DNA of 64,000 nucleotides. It comes from Rhodamnia argentea. Lineage: Eukaryota > Streptophyta > Magnoliopsida > Myrtales > Myrtaceae. A program made the position numbers and the translations under genes. Below are positions 12,396 to 25,019 of this stretch, piece by piece. Position 1 is the first letter of the stretch. Every line of letters begins with the position of its first letter. The DNA lies in the NCBI RefSeq assembly GCF_020921035.1, contig NC_063160.1, positions 21,921,595 to 21,985,594 of the forward strand, read 5' to 3'. Under the pieces are notes generated by a model, which had not been told where the DNA came from, did no database searches, and saw only the letters and a program-made list of their open reading frames with translations.

Positions 12396-13920
12396 AAGTA
12401 ATGGAAGATAATTACCCGGGTCTAGATGCACATCAATTAAAATAGGATCGTCAATGTTAGCTAAGGTGCATTGAACTCAACGCTTTGCGGCCTGCATCGA
12501 TCCAAATAGGCCGTTCACGTGTCACGCGATTAGAGGTTTATTTCGTGCTTATCTCGTAAATAAGACGGTACAATTAAATATTTTAAAAAAATGCCGAGAC
12601 CGTCGTACGCAAAACGGAGCTAGCTCCTAGTTTTGCATATTTCCACGGCACAACGTTGTATGGACCCGAATAGAGCATATGCTTTCGCAACGGAAGGTTT
12701 ATTCTCGGTTGATTCTCCAGTACGAGCAAATGGGGGCAGCCGCGAGACCATGAAGACGTCACCTAGGGCTAGGAGTAGGACGACTATTTTTATTCGACAT
12801 TAATCATGAATTCATGTGTTAAGACTAAACTAATCTTAGTTATTCTGCCCAACTTAGTTGCTGGGAAAAGAAAATCATTATCTTATCCTGCATGATCATA
12901 GCAAGCGGAAAGCCAGAACAATCATCAAGCTAGTGGCATGCTAAAAAAAATTAATCTAAATATCTATGCCTATGGAGGATTTTTTTTTTGTTGGGAAAAT
13001 AGGTTTTATTTCGCGAAAAATGAATGATTTGAAAAATATCTTCATAAAATGATTGCTTATATCGTATACAAAAATGAACAGGCGAAAAGCATTTTCATCG
13101 TTTACGAAAATATCGAGACATAAATTGTTGTCGATAATGAGAATATTTGTCGTTTATTAATTATTTCAAGCGTCTATTTTTAGAAAAATATTTTTCGAAT
13201 TATCCCATTTTTCGCAAAACAAACGAAACCTTAGCAAGCAAAACACATAATGGGGAGCCAAGACAAGAAATTGTTAAAAAAAAAAATTCGTAACATTGAT
13301 TTCTTTCTCGCGTGCAAAATAAATATATCGAGAAATTAAATTACCACATAATAAAAACTTGCGTCGAGATTCACACGAATGTCCGAAAAGGAGAATTCAT
13401 TGAATGTAGACGCCTTCCTGACCATATATCGAACACGGACGTACCATATTTGAAATCACTCACATGATCGGTATTTAACCAATGATAATACATAGGATTT
13501 TATCAAACGGCAACGATAAACTAAGATTGTAATAGCAATCGTATGTAAATTCATTGTTAACTTCTACAGAAGAAGAAAAATAGTATATTACGACACTATA
13601 CCCGCCATAACTCTCAATATTATTTTAAAATCTCTCGTTCGACACATGAGTAGCAGAAATTGTTAAAAAAAATTCGTAACATTAATTTCTTTCTTGCGTG
13701 CATAATAAATATATCGAGAAATTAAATTACCACATAATAAAAACTCGCGTTAAGATTCACACAAATGTTTGAAAAGGAGAATTCATCGAACGTACCTTAT
13801 TTGACCAATGATAATATATAGGATTTTATTAAACGGCGACGATAAACTAAGATTGTAAAAGCAATCGTACGTGAATTCATTGTTAGCTTCTACAGAAGAA
13901 GAAAATAGTATATTATAGCT
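12396..13920. repeat. Repeat-rich DNA, copy B, with internal patchwork duplication
   Basis: This corresponds to about 2550-3730 of copy A. Within it, about 13275-13590 is repeated imperfectly as about 13661-13915. Between the two copies sits a patch of about 60 bp (13597-13658) matching 11470-11533, the DNA immediately left of the hAT fragment. Copy A has neither the extra copy nor the patch. No host gene seen. Confidence 0.75.
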
Positions 13921-15284
13921 CTATTTATTTCGTAAAACAACCAACCCCTCCCCCCCTCGGGGGAAGAAACGTGGGTGGCCCACTACACTACAGCCCTCCA
14001 CATTCCAAATTCGGGCCCACATATGTCCCAAATGGCCCACCGGTCCATCTCTGCACATGGAGATCGTGTCCTAATGTTAATTCTTTGCCATCACATCTGG
14101 AAATTTGGGACCAGCCGAGCGTGTAAGAAAGAAACCTGCGAATCTGGGCCGTTCATGTCCGAGCCAGAGCAAAACATACACACGCGCCCTCCAATACTCG
14201 AGTTTTAACATTAACAGAGACGTTCTCTGAATCTCTTTCGGCGGGTCAATGCTCTGATGATCAACCATGCCGCGATTGGGATTGGGTTGTCTGCATCGGA
14301 AGAGGCAGAGACCACATCACTTTCTGTGGCCTTCCCGCTAAAGCTAGAAAGGTTTAGCCCGAAAGGCGGTGCGCACGTATCTTCCTACTAAGGAGGGACA
14401 CTAGCGGCGCCCGAAATGGTTAAGTAGTTGTTCGAATCGAGTCGAACGCAGTCGTTGGTCTTCTCAACACGAGACTCTGGAGATTCAATTCGGCAGCGTT
14501 AGCAGTTTTTCGAGAGGCGCCGAGGTACTTGCAAACGGAATACGAGAACGCCCGGGTAAGTTTGGGGATCCCGTCCCAAAAGGCCCAGGATGACCTCATT
14601 CCTCTTCGCCTTTCAAAGTGCAAGAGCTTTCAACCTAGTGGCAATTGGCTCGAGACAAGACAGCATTGCAAGTGTGAGATTCGTATGGATTGGTTCGTCG
14701 AGTTCTAAAAAGCAAGATTCCTTCGCGGGACCACAAACAACAATACATTGCCGGAAGACTATATGAGGTACCACAAACATTAGAGTGGGACAAATGTCTT
14801 TGAAAATGAGATCTCTCCATGCACCAGTTCTTCCTCTCAGTTATCCGTCCGCTCAGAATCAGATCAGTCTGGCTTCCGAACCCAGCAGTACAAGGAAGAA
14901 ATTCCCATGTCTTAGGAACTGTGACGTTGCACTGATTGCTATGTCCAATACCACATTAAAGGACTCGGACTAAATATCATTGGCGACTCACCGTGGAAGC
15001 GATCTCGCAGGAATGACAATGTCACATGTATGAAAGAGGATACACTCCGCAAGTTCAAACAAATAGAGATTATATGAACAAATGCCTTAAGCCACTCGTT
15101 AATGTAATACACTTTTCAGCACATATGCAGCTAGTCATCAACTGGTAGTGGAAAAGGAGTGCAAAACGGCACGCCCCTACCAGGAGTTTGCAATAAACAA
15201 GTTCCGATATGTACATTCAGTGCTCACCGAGCAACAGAGCACAACTAAATAACAATACATATCGTACAACAACAGTATCCTGAG
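13921..15284. other. Unassigned region 3' of FBL10-like copy B
   Basis: Near-identical counterpart of 3721-5087. Possible 3' UTR of the minus-strand FBL10-like gene; no domain recognised in the short open frames. Confidence 0.4.
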
Positions 15285-17952
15285 TCACTCTTCCATCTCT
15301 GCATCAAATTCAGCCACCTCCATTGGGACATCTTCGTCATCAACATCGTCATTGTCATCATCATTGTCACCGCTGTCCTCTCCTCCTAGCAGCCACTGTT
15401 CAAACTCGTCTAAGTCCTCATACTCACGCATGTATGAATCATCCAAGCGATTAGATGGGTCTGCCCCCAGCTCCTCCCCGTGACATGCCACATGCAAGAA
15501 AGGCCTACTCCGGGCCAAAGCATCTACCATATCCCTGTTGACACTTCCCGTCAGTCCCAACCACCTCAACCTCGGGAAATAAGGTCGCTTCAACCACCTA
15601 AATGACAGTTGGGTAATGCCACCACAATTGTGCAGATCCAACAACCTCAGCCTACTCCCTTGCCACCCTTCTTCACGAGCCTGCATAGAGGCTAATGCCA
15701 TTATCGAAGTGTCGCCAATGAGGGGGCATTGTCTCAAGCGGAGTTCAAGAATTGGAAGACGAGCTCTTGCCAATGAAAAGATTCCGTCATCAGAAATGCT
15801 AGGGATGTTGGATAGGTCCAATTCTTGCAGCTCATACTTAGAGGAGCCCTCGAACAAAAGTGATATGCCTTTGTCTGTAAGTCTCTTGCAGCCTCTCAGA
15901 GACAGCGACGTGAGCGAAGTGATCACTCTCCATCTCAAGTACGACAACCCCATATCGGTAATATCAGAACCATCCAACTGCAAAATTTTCAACTTTGGAA
16001 GAGTTCCAATGGCTCGCAGAGCTTCATCTCCAAGACTTTTACAATCCCTGAGATCGAGAACTCTTAAATCCACATTTGACACCAAATTTTTAACACCAAG
16101 ATTCGTCAGAAGATTGCACCATCTCAAGCTAACATGGGTCAAGGAGAGTGAAGTCGCACGGATGTCATGAAACACCAGATTTGTTAATAAAGTCCCATGA
16201 GCAACCCTCAGCTTGCATAAGCTCGAGCACGAATGCAAGATTGTTCTGAAACCTGTATCAGTGACACGACAAAAGCCACCAAGATATATACTTTCCATGT
16301 TTGCACAGCTATCGGCCATCAGTAGGATCCCAAGATCATTAACTCGTTTAAAATAAGTAACAAGAAACTCCTGGCTCCTGACAAGTGAAAGATGCCTCAG
16401 TTTCCCATGCTGATTAATCTGTTGAAGACCAGAGTTAGTGAGGTCAAATGTAAGTCTCGGTTCAATAATCGGTGCATCTCGAAGATCCAGATGGGTAAGG
16501 GACAGAAGACCCCTAGAAATAGTTCCGACCATAGCATCAGTGATATAGTCCACTGAAAGGCTTAACTTTTGAATTCTAGGAAGCACCGATGGCTGAATAT
16601 GTGGCGGTTCCAGATTAGGGTGCAGAAGCTCAGTGATCATCACTGACGAGATATAGCCGATTTCGAGAGAAGTGAGTTTTGTTGAAGCTAATGCCCAGGC
16701 TCGAGCAAAATTATGACGTATAAATATCGACACATCAAACATGAGGAACAGTGCCTGCAAGCCAAGAAAGGCATACACATAAGTGATGCAAACCAACTAG
16801 CTGAAGACAGCAGCTTATACTATGAACCTATATACTCGTAATAGGCGACAAAATCAGCCAGATCTAGGGAGTAGCTTAAAAAAACACAGAGATACGAAGC
16901 GGTCATTACATGACGATTTTTCTCAGACTCTATCATGCTAAAAGGGTAAATAAGAAGTAGAATCTAACACATCATTAATTGACCATAGTAATTGCTCAAT
17001 TTATGCAATATTTGCATTAAGGGTCTACCGATGATTCAAGAATATGAAGCTCACTTCTAACTGTGTGCAACCACTCAACAACTCCTCGAGATCGGAAACA
17101 TGAAGAGCTCGCCCTCTATTCTCGGCAACAGAACCCAAGTAAAGAGACCTCCATGAAATGAATAACACAGAGTTAACAAAAGCGAATCCTCTACAAGCTG
17201 CACATATAGCTAAATTAACCATAACCGACAACAGACGCAGGCGCAAACAGAAATTAAAGACAGATTGTTTGTACAAACTTTAGGTCCCCGCATTGCGATC
17301 CTATCTCGGAAAGCAGCTTGCCGCTGAAATCCGCACAGTTGTGGAGATGAAGCTCGTGCAAAGACGGCCTAACCAATAACCTTATGGCCGAATCGTTGAG
17401 TCGATCGCAGTCCATCTTCAAGCTCCTCATCAGAGGATTCGGCGGCAACAGAGGCCGCAGCAATTCGATAGAAGGCGCGATCTCCTGAAACAGAAGCCCA
17501 CCAACTAAATCGACAAGTTCGACTTCGACCAAAAAAGTAAAGTAAAAACCAATTTTCATAAGTTCGATCCATCTTTGGTCCCCTGATCTCTCCCACAATC
17601 GCAAGTCCGAGACTTCCATTTCTTTCCTCAATTTCGCGATCACGCTATGTAGATTGGAACCGCCACGTGAGATTATGAACATTAAGATCAATGGGTTTGG
17701 TCAAGAACCCCCAAATCGAGCCAGGCTACAGAGAAAGCAGAGAGAGAGACAGAGAGAGTGGGAACGTACCAGGAGATGGATAGTGGGGATGAAGGAGAGG
17801 ACGTGAGAAGCGCAGTGGCGGAAGGTCTTGCATGTGGACCCGACGGAGCAGATCGACGACACGTCCAGCTTCACCATTATCGTCGCCAGTAGAGCCGACG
17901 GAAGCTGGTCCAGACCCACCATGCTCGCCTCCTCCTCCTCCACCTCCCCCAT
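15285..17952 (-). CDS. FBL10: F-box/LRR protein, FBL10-like, copy B
   Basis: Predicted SCF ubiquitin-ligase substrate receptor resembling Arabidopsis FBL10. Exons are 17770-17952, 17279-17484, 17055-17148 and 15285-16754, totalling 1953 nt and 650 residues, close to the family length. The F-box is at residues about 13-50 (LPSALLATIMVKLD, then CKTFRHCASHVLSF). A run of cysteine-containing LRRs fills most of the rest, for example LTHVSLRWCNLLTNLGVKN, LTSLSLRGCKRLTDKGI and LRLLDLHNCGGITQLSF. The C-terminus is a highly acidic tail (EDSGDNDDDNDD). The exon 2/3 join (AA|GTTTGT to ggag|G) restores GDLKSLYLGSV. This copy lacks the 5-bp insertion seen in copy A and is the likely functional gene. Its substrate is not known from sequence. 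Confidence 0.88.
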
Positions 17953-18446
17953 CTGTCTTTCTCTCGTGCTTGCAAGGAAAACGGATGTTATCGCTCGATC
18001 TTGTTCCGATGAGCAAATGAGATGAGCTTCTCCGATTTCGTTTCACATGGTGACAACTCGCAGCATTCGGGAGACAGCTTGCGTGACGACACCGATCTAG
18101 AGAAGGTGTTGGCCCAAGCCGAAGCCCAACCCCTGCCTGGTCCGGCCCAATCATTTCTAAGCTTGGATCTATTCTTCACACATGTTATTGTGGTGGTAAA
18201 TTAAGAAGAGAGCTATCATTTAGGGGGTTGATTGGAAAAACCGTAGAAGTACAGGGACGGGTGCAAAATGTATTTAATCCCTCAAACGCGCACGTTGATC
18301 CACGTTTCCTTGCAAGTGCTTCCGTAGCTCGAAATCCAATCACCGGTAGATGTTCCCGGCAGATTTTCCCTCACTTTCTCTCGCATTTTCTCACCGATCC
18401 TGCTCAATTTCCTGGGATTATCCTGGGGCCTACGCTCCTCGTTCCT
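17953..18446. promoter_or_regulatory. Shared upstream region of divergent F-box pair, copy B
   Basis: 494 bp between the head-to-head start codons. An open frame continues upstream of the DUF295 start to 18228 in this copy, but the upstream codons show no domain and the family starts just before the F-box, so this is read as 5' UTR. Confidence 0.5.
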
Positions 18447-20032
18447 ATGGCTGAATGGAGCCAGATGCCCGAGGACCTCCTCGAACTCATCGCGCGACGT
18501 CTCGACACGCAGTTCGACGTCCTCCGATTCCGATCCGTCTGCTCCTCGTGGCGTTCCTCGGTCGCGCCGAGCCCTAGCCCCTCCCGGCGCGGTCGATTCC
18601 CGATCCTCCCGAACGACGGGATCTCCGACGCGGCCTGGGGATTCCACCTCTCCAGGCGCACCATCTTCCTCCTCGGAGTGCCCCGGACCCGCGACCAAAC
18701 CGTCCCCAGCGGGTGGCTGCTCAAAGTCAAGGAGGACGTCCCCCGGAGCATGAATCTACTGAACCCCCTCTCCAGGTGTCCATTCACTTCTCTCCCTGAG
18801 GACTTTCCGAGAGTTTTGGATTTGATGAATCTGCACGTGCTGGAGTTAGGGCACGAGTATGTGTTGCAGTACATGAGTTATCGTCCTTGTGGTAATGATG
18901 GTCATCTGTACATGGAGAAGGTTGTTTTTTTGTGTTTAGACAGCGGAAATGATTTTGCCCTGCTCACGATTCACGTGTCTGGGAAATTAGCCATGTTTAA
19001 ATCTGGGGAAAAACGGTGGTCCATCATTCAGGACATGCCGTCGCCGTATGACGACGTGATATTGTTTAAGGGGGAGTTTTATGCCGTCGATGGCACTGGG
19101 AGGACTGTGGTTGTCGGGTTGGATTTGGGTGTGACCTTGATTGCGCAATCAAACTGGGGGGGTGACAAGAAGTTCTTGGTGGAATCTGTCGGCGAACTGC
19201 TGTTGGTCGATATGTATTTGAGCTTGGATGCGGAGAACGATCATGATGGTGTAGTCGCAGAGTTACCAGAGAATTTTGATTACTTTATGAGGGAGAGGAC
19301 AGTCAGGTTTAAGGTTTACAAGTTGGACAGAGAAGAGAAGGAATGGAACGAGGTGAAAGATTTAGGGGATAGGGTGTTGTTTCTGGGAGATGATTGTACA
19401 TTTTCTGCTTCAGCTGCAGATTTAAGGCCTTGTAAAGGGAATTGCATATTTTTTGCGGATAACTGGGAAGTGGAAAGAGCTTTGAAGAGCCCTGAGATTG
19501 GTGTCTATGATATGGATAGTGGCATCATTGGACCTTTAGAAGATTATGCAGGTTATTCGGAGTTGTTCTGGCCACCTCCGGATTGGATTGCTTCAAGGAC
19601 CTCCGAAGTGAGCACTCGTTTGCTGAAAATCTTTCTATTATCTATTCATAATCATCCAATCTTTTCATCATTGTTAGACTTATCAGTTGGTCAGTCCTAG
19701 GAATCCATATAGGAGCACACTAGAGATTTCCTGTATTATGTCGCATATTCTGATGCTACATTCCATCATCGTGTTCTAAAAGTATGTCGAAGCTACTTCC
19801 TTGCGGGCATTGGTTAAATTTCTGCCAGAAGGGAAACCATGGATTATATCTACTCAGGAAGAAAATGTTGGAATTTAACATTAGATTGCACATGCTTTAT
19901 CATAGTTGGCTTCGTGCCTGATAAAGCGTATTTTGGTGAACATTTTCGTCAAATTTCCTTTCTATAAACTATTTAATATTTTCTTGGTGATAACCTCAGG
20001 TTCAAAATCAATTGGAAACACTGGCAGCGTAA
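18447..20032 (+). CDS. F-box protein with DUF295 (KIB/SKIP23-like), copy B
   Basis: Intact paralogue of the gene at 8252. Exons are 18447-19607 (donor GAA|GTGAGC) and 20000-20032 (VQNQLETLAA and stop), giving 397 residues. The F-box is at residues about 5-40 and the DUF295 domain covers most of the remainder, ending in WPPPDWIASRTSEV. It contains a 20-residue segment with acidic character (around LDAENDHDGVVAELPENF) missing from copy A. By eye about 25 of the first ~260 residues differ from copy A, far more than in the neighbouring LRR gene. The in-frame ATG at 18228 was rejected because the added 73 residues are not family-like. Confidence 0.87.
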
Positions 20033-21224
20033 TGCGGAGGTTGGTTTTCTTGGATATGGGGTGATGCTGCAGTTGAATCGGCAGTGTACATGAATATTTG
20101 CAGTAAGAAAGGACTAGAGAGGTTTATTCAGCTCACTGCATGGAACCAACGCAACTCCTATCCACGCCGAATGAAGGCAATAAGGTGGTTTGGTTAGGTG
20201 ACAACACATCCTCTGAATAACTGATTATGAGCTTAATGCTCGGATCCACCAAGAGCACCTGCATCTCTGCACAGGTCTTGTTATATATTTGACTGTTTAT
20301 TAAGGATGTCGCTAGACGGAATAACGGGAAATACTGCTTCTCTGCTCCTTAGAGCCTGCCGTCTATGTTAATTGATGCAGAGGCAGAGAGAGCAGTTCAG
20401 TGTACATAGATTGGGAAGGCCATTCTTTTTTTAAGCTATGGAAAGTATGGTCTTGTGACTGTCTTTTACCCCGTGTATTCGCTTATGGATGCTTTTCTTA
20501 ATGTGCGTTATGCTTCAAGGTCTTTCCTAAGCTTCGAGGATGTCATTCACTTGCCAAAGCACCATCATAGGGCAAACTCTTGCCAGCGAGTTCTTTTGCC
20601 TGAATCGTTTGCACGGCTATGACCACTGTTGTACAGTCGAGAAGTTTATGAACTGGTATCGGTTCTATTTTGCTCCTTTTGACGACAGACAACCTACCCA
20701 AGGCAGGGTTGGATAATAATTTCGCGAACAGAAATAATAATCTCGTGAGTCACAAACTTCAGTCAAAGGGATTGTGGCTTTCATCAATGGAGCGTGCATT
20801 TTCTATTGGGAGGAATTCTTGAATCTTTATGTTCATGTACCCATCCGTCTTTACCACTGGAAGATTCAGTTCATACGACCTGAGGTCAAGTAATGTGTAC
20901 ATGCAACTCATATGAACAGGGCCCTTTTTGTCACTTTCGGCACCTTCACGGGGAATCTCTCTCTCTCTCTCTCTCTCAAGCACAAAGATAAATGGGCAAC
21001 CCAATAGAATTTCACAGATGCCTGGTTCCTTGATCTTCATAGGCCAATAGAGTGATTTTCCCAAAACATGATACTAGGAAACTCTAAAACATTATCACCT
21101 CTTCTCTACTCATTTACTCCTAACACATATACACCTCGCTTGCTCTACTTCTCAATGAATATAAAACCCATCCCACGACCGCATGCCGCTAATATTTGCA
21201 GCATATGGACCCAACAACACATCA
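20033..21224. other. Intergenic region between DUF295 copy B and ROPGEF1-like
   Basis: Convergent 3' ends. Homology to copy A stops at about 20341. The T-rich stretch and the (CT)n tract at about 20958-20978 are the only visible structures; both 3' UTRs probably lie here. Confidence 0.5.
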
Positions 21225-24200
21225 TCAATCTCGTTCGGGTGCATCCCCAGAAGCCCACCTCGCGCTGATATTTCCAGCATACGACCACACCTTTTCGGAT
21301 TCCGCCCCCACGGGTTTCTTATCATGTTTTTTGTGATTGTTCCTGCTTGTGGACGAGGGCATCCTTCCTGGACTTCCACCTGCAGGAGAGGAACAGAAAG
21401 ATGGGGTCGCAAAAGGAGAGCCGTAAGGTGTGTGCTTGATCGATAAGGGACTGGGAGACATCCTCTTCTGAATGGGAAGACAACCTAGACCTCCCCGGCT
21501 AAAGAGGGGCATTGACTCTACTGCAGCACATCTCTTGGTGGTGTCATCTACATATATGACATCGTCAATCCTTGCTATTATGTTAAAGGCAAGGCTCTCC
21601 ATTACTCTTGAGTAGCTTTCGAGAATTGATTGGCCAACATCCTGCAAGATTACAAACCATTTCAAATATCAACCAATTTGGAAGAGCCCGTGCTCATATA
21701 GACAAGTCATCAAGCGGATGCATGAAGTCGCATGCATGCGATAATAAACTAACCTTCCACATCGTAAATGCTTAATTACAGGAAATTGCAATCTGAAGAT
21801 GAGATCGCGATGAGCTAATATACCTTGTTATACTGGATCTTGTTCATATCCAATGCAGTCTGGGGAAGGCCAGGGAAGCGAAGCCTTAAGCTCTGCAGTA
21901 GGGTCTCTGCTCGTTCAGCTAGAAAATGATTTTTCTCACCATCAGCAACTAGCCCTTTAACCTTACCACCCCATGATGACTGCCTCGATTTTGTGCGGTT
22001 TATATGTTTCTTTTGGTCTTTCTGCCTCCAGACATGGACCGCCGCCTCAATCCTGTTAGCCACCTCCAAGGTGTGATGCTCAGACGATAAGTCGAGACAA
22101 TCAAGCAGACATTCGGGGGAGAATTGCTCGGCAGTAATGTAGCGGTATATAATATGGCCCAGACAATCTTTTCCACTCTGCAAGGAGAGAAAGCTTATAG
22201 TCAAGCTAAACCACTGAGGAAAATTGAATATCTCTCTCTGTGCAACCTTCACTTCTGTATTATCAGCCCCTCTCCTTGTGCCTAATCTCTCTCTCCCTCA
22301 CTGCACACTTCAGTTCTGTAGCATGGTCACTCTCCTCGCACCTAACTTATATGCAGGATGGATTCAGATTGGCAAATAAAGTTACAATGTCACATTAAGT
22401 GATTTTTAAGTGAAGCAAAGGACTAAAAGCTGATAAGAAATTATTTACTAGTAATATGCATTTGATATGGCTATAAGATCTAGTTATCGCACTAAAATAA
22501 GCAAAAACGTCCTCCCTTCCAGAACATTTACTAAAAGTAAACACAAGAAGAAAATGCACGTTTACTAGAGTATCTTATTCTATTAGTTAGTAGCTACACT
22601 GTGCTAGATAAATACGTAATGAAAACTCCTGGCCAAAAAGAAACAAAGAAAAAACTACTAGGGCCTTTAGTCCCAAACGTTGACAACAATGAACAAAAGA
22701 TTCAATACATCAAAATTACCATAACGAAAAACAGGTGAAGTAACTGTCGTAGAAATTCTGTCATTCATAACATCCGAAGACCTTTCCCTTCACGTTTTAG
22801 CAATGTGGTAGTTGGACACCACCTTGAAAGAAATCAGATGCTCGAGGAACTAGAGCAACCGTGATGGCATTCTTATAGTGACCAAAATGAAAAGCAGGTC
22901 AAGTTAACTGTCATAGGAATTCTTTCGTTCGTAACACCTGAAAATCTTTTCCTTCAGGTTTTTTGCAACATGGAAGTTATATCCCAAATTCAAAGAAATC
23001 AGATGCTCAGGGAACTAGACCGACCATGACATATTCAATGAAGCGCATCATGTGTGGAGCAACAAAAGGCATTTTTACAGTTAGAAAAATGATTATTTCA
23101 AAATGCATAGGAAGTCCGACCCAAAAAAAAATCGCATAGGAAGAACGAGATGCAAATTATTACCAAGAAGAACCCATGGAACCATTAAGAGGGCATATAT
23201 AATGGCCAGACACCGAGTTGCAAGGAAACAAGTTAGTCAAATGAAATGGCATTTAATGGAGAAACATATTGCAGCAGAGAAGGCAAAAAGTCATCCAGGT
23301 ATTTGAGCAAAAATGTTACAAGCAACTCACTTCGGCACAACAGCCTTCCAGGGCTTTCCATCGTACTTTTAAGATTTGATTATTTATTGCCAAGCAGCAG
23401 CACAAAAAGGTTTACCATATGCATGTTAATGCACATGCCTATCACTTGGACAACAATATTGGCTAACAAATCAAAATAAATAAAATGAGCAAACACGTTT
23501 TGGACGGTCGAGTTTCGTTAAATGTTTGTCGCTCCAATAGGTAAAAGATAGTTGTACCTTGGGCAATGTTTCTAAGTATGCATTAGGAATCTCCATTTCA
23601 GCGAGTACACTGCTATTAATTGCCATAGCTGCCTTCAATATCTGATTCGCACAGTCCCTGCACTGCTGCAACCTCTTCCTAGCTTCATCAGATAATCCAT
23701 TAGATGGCACTTTCGGGCAAGGCAACCACCATTTCTCTTCCTGTCTAATGGACGGCCTACCACTGGACATGCCAGACGAATTCTTATCATGGTCGTCACC
23801 ATCGTCCATTAATATCCCACGATCAACATACCAAAATTCCGTCTCAGAGAACCCATCAAGCATGCCAGTTAACAATGCGTCGAGCTTCTTAAGAGCGGGG
23901 AGATTTATGTATAAATCAGAGCGAGGACGAGTTGCCATGACCTCATATGTGCCCCCACCCGGGAATTGTTGTATCGATGGCACAAGCTCCACAATGGAAT
24001 CACTCACACATAAGAGCCATTCCATTTCTCTGTGCCACATCAATTTCTTCTGAGGTGCCAAAGGCTCTAGCCTCCATAATTCACCAAAGACAGTAGCTGC
24101 AATCCAGTCCAATATAGCTCTAAGCAAGAAGGATTTCTTAAACTGCGACGCACGCACGCATATCCTCCCTATAAAAATTGAACTACCCCGATAGAAAATT

Positions 24201-25019
24201 AAAAGTATTTAAGCAGGGAGTGTTACCAGAGAGATTGGTTATGGCGTTTGAGATGGCAAGAGCAGTGCACACTCCTTTACCGCCTCCAGACATGTCTTCT
24301 CCAAGAAGCAGCTTAGCAAATCTTTCCTTCATCATCTCAATTTCTGGAAGGCCGAAGAAAAATGAATAAAAGTCCAAATAACCAGCACCTAGGAAAAATC
24401 TGATGCAAGGAGCAACAAATTTCTGTTCTGGCCAGGTTACAAAAGAAATCATAAATTACGCAGACATCCCATAACCCCAGAATACTTAGAGAAATGCGAA
24501 AAAGAAAAGAGAAAAGACAGAGAGAATACTGCGAAAATACTGTAGGATGTCCAAAAGCCGCAAATCTTATCCTTAAACGGTTAAACCTTGTTCTCATTTT
24601 TCATCGCAAGGAACTCGCTAATCGGGAATATTTTGAGGCGCATTGTCGGAATTAGACGAGCAAACCACAAATTAAGCACTACAGGGCTAGCGTCCTTCAC
24701 CTATTGACCAGCATTACCAAAAATATAAGCCGGAAACATTACCAGACAAATCACCATCCTTCTTCTCTCTCTTCTCGCCCCAAAGCACCACGTCTCTCCC
24801 TCCGATAACCGGCGCCATCACGGTCGCCGGGAAGCTGAAGTTCCAGGCGGCCGGGCGAGGAGACGAGGCCATGGAGCTCGACGCGCCTTCGCCGTCGAAG
24901 CGGTGGCAGGAGAAGCTGCTGCAGCTCTCGGACTCGCTGATGTCGGCGCTCAAGCTGTAGCTCCCGCAGCGCTCCTCGCTCTGCCGGTCGCAATCGTCGT
25001 CGGACGACGTGGCCGCCAT
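21225..25019 (-). CDS. ROPGEF1: Rop guanine nucleotide exchange factor (PRONE domain), ROPGEF1-like
   Basis: Activates ROP/RAC small GTPases at the plasma membrane by GDP-GTP exchange, in polar growth and receptor-kinase signalling. Exons are 24743-25019, 24227-24343, 23558-24096, 21824-22177 and 21225-21641, totalling 1704 nt and 567 residues (Arabidopsis ROPGEF1 is about 550). The variable N-terminus has [20 protein letters not shown]. The PRONE domain starts at [20 protein letters not shown] and includes [43 protein letters not shown] and [18 protein letters not shown]. The C-terminal tail follows [16 protein letters not shown] and has a Ser/Pro-rich stretch ([19 protein letters not shown]) and the usual end GDAPERD. 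All joins restore known family residues, such as DLS|EIEMM and [11 protein letters not shown]. The start at [11 protein letters not shown] was chosen over an upstream frame dominated by low-complexity Ser/Arg. Confidence 0.93.
22720..23040. repeat. Two-copy diverged tandem repeat in ROPGEF1 intron 3
   Basis: About 22725-22875 and 22885-23035 share tokens in the same order (acaggtgaagtaactgtc / gcaggtcaagttaactgtc; agaaatcagatgctc in both). The offset is about 163 bp and the units are diverged. The intron is about 1.4 kb. Confidence 0.7.

Larger units (their letters stand above)
10207..20341. repeat. Tandem duplication, copy B
   Basis: Second head-to-tail copy of the unit. It differs from copy A by a hAT fragment at 11546 to about 12385 (replacing about 1.2 kb of other sequence in copy A), an extra internal rearrangement at about 13590-13915, many single-base changes and small indels. 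Both F-box genes are intact here. Confidence 0.95.

Noticed and set aside
18228-18446. Upstream in-frame start for DUF295 copy B
   Set aside because: The added 73 residues are absent from copy A in frame and from the family, which begins just before the F-box.
20958-20978. (CT)n and other simple tracts as CRISPR-like arrays
   Set aside because: They are microsatellites without spacers; CRISPR arrays are not expected in a plant nuclear genome.
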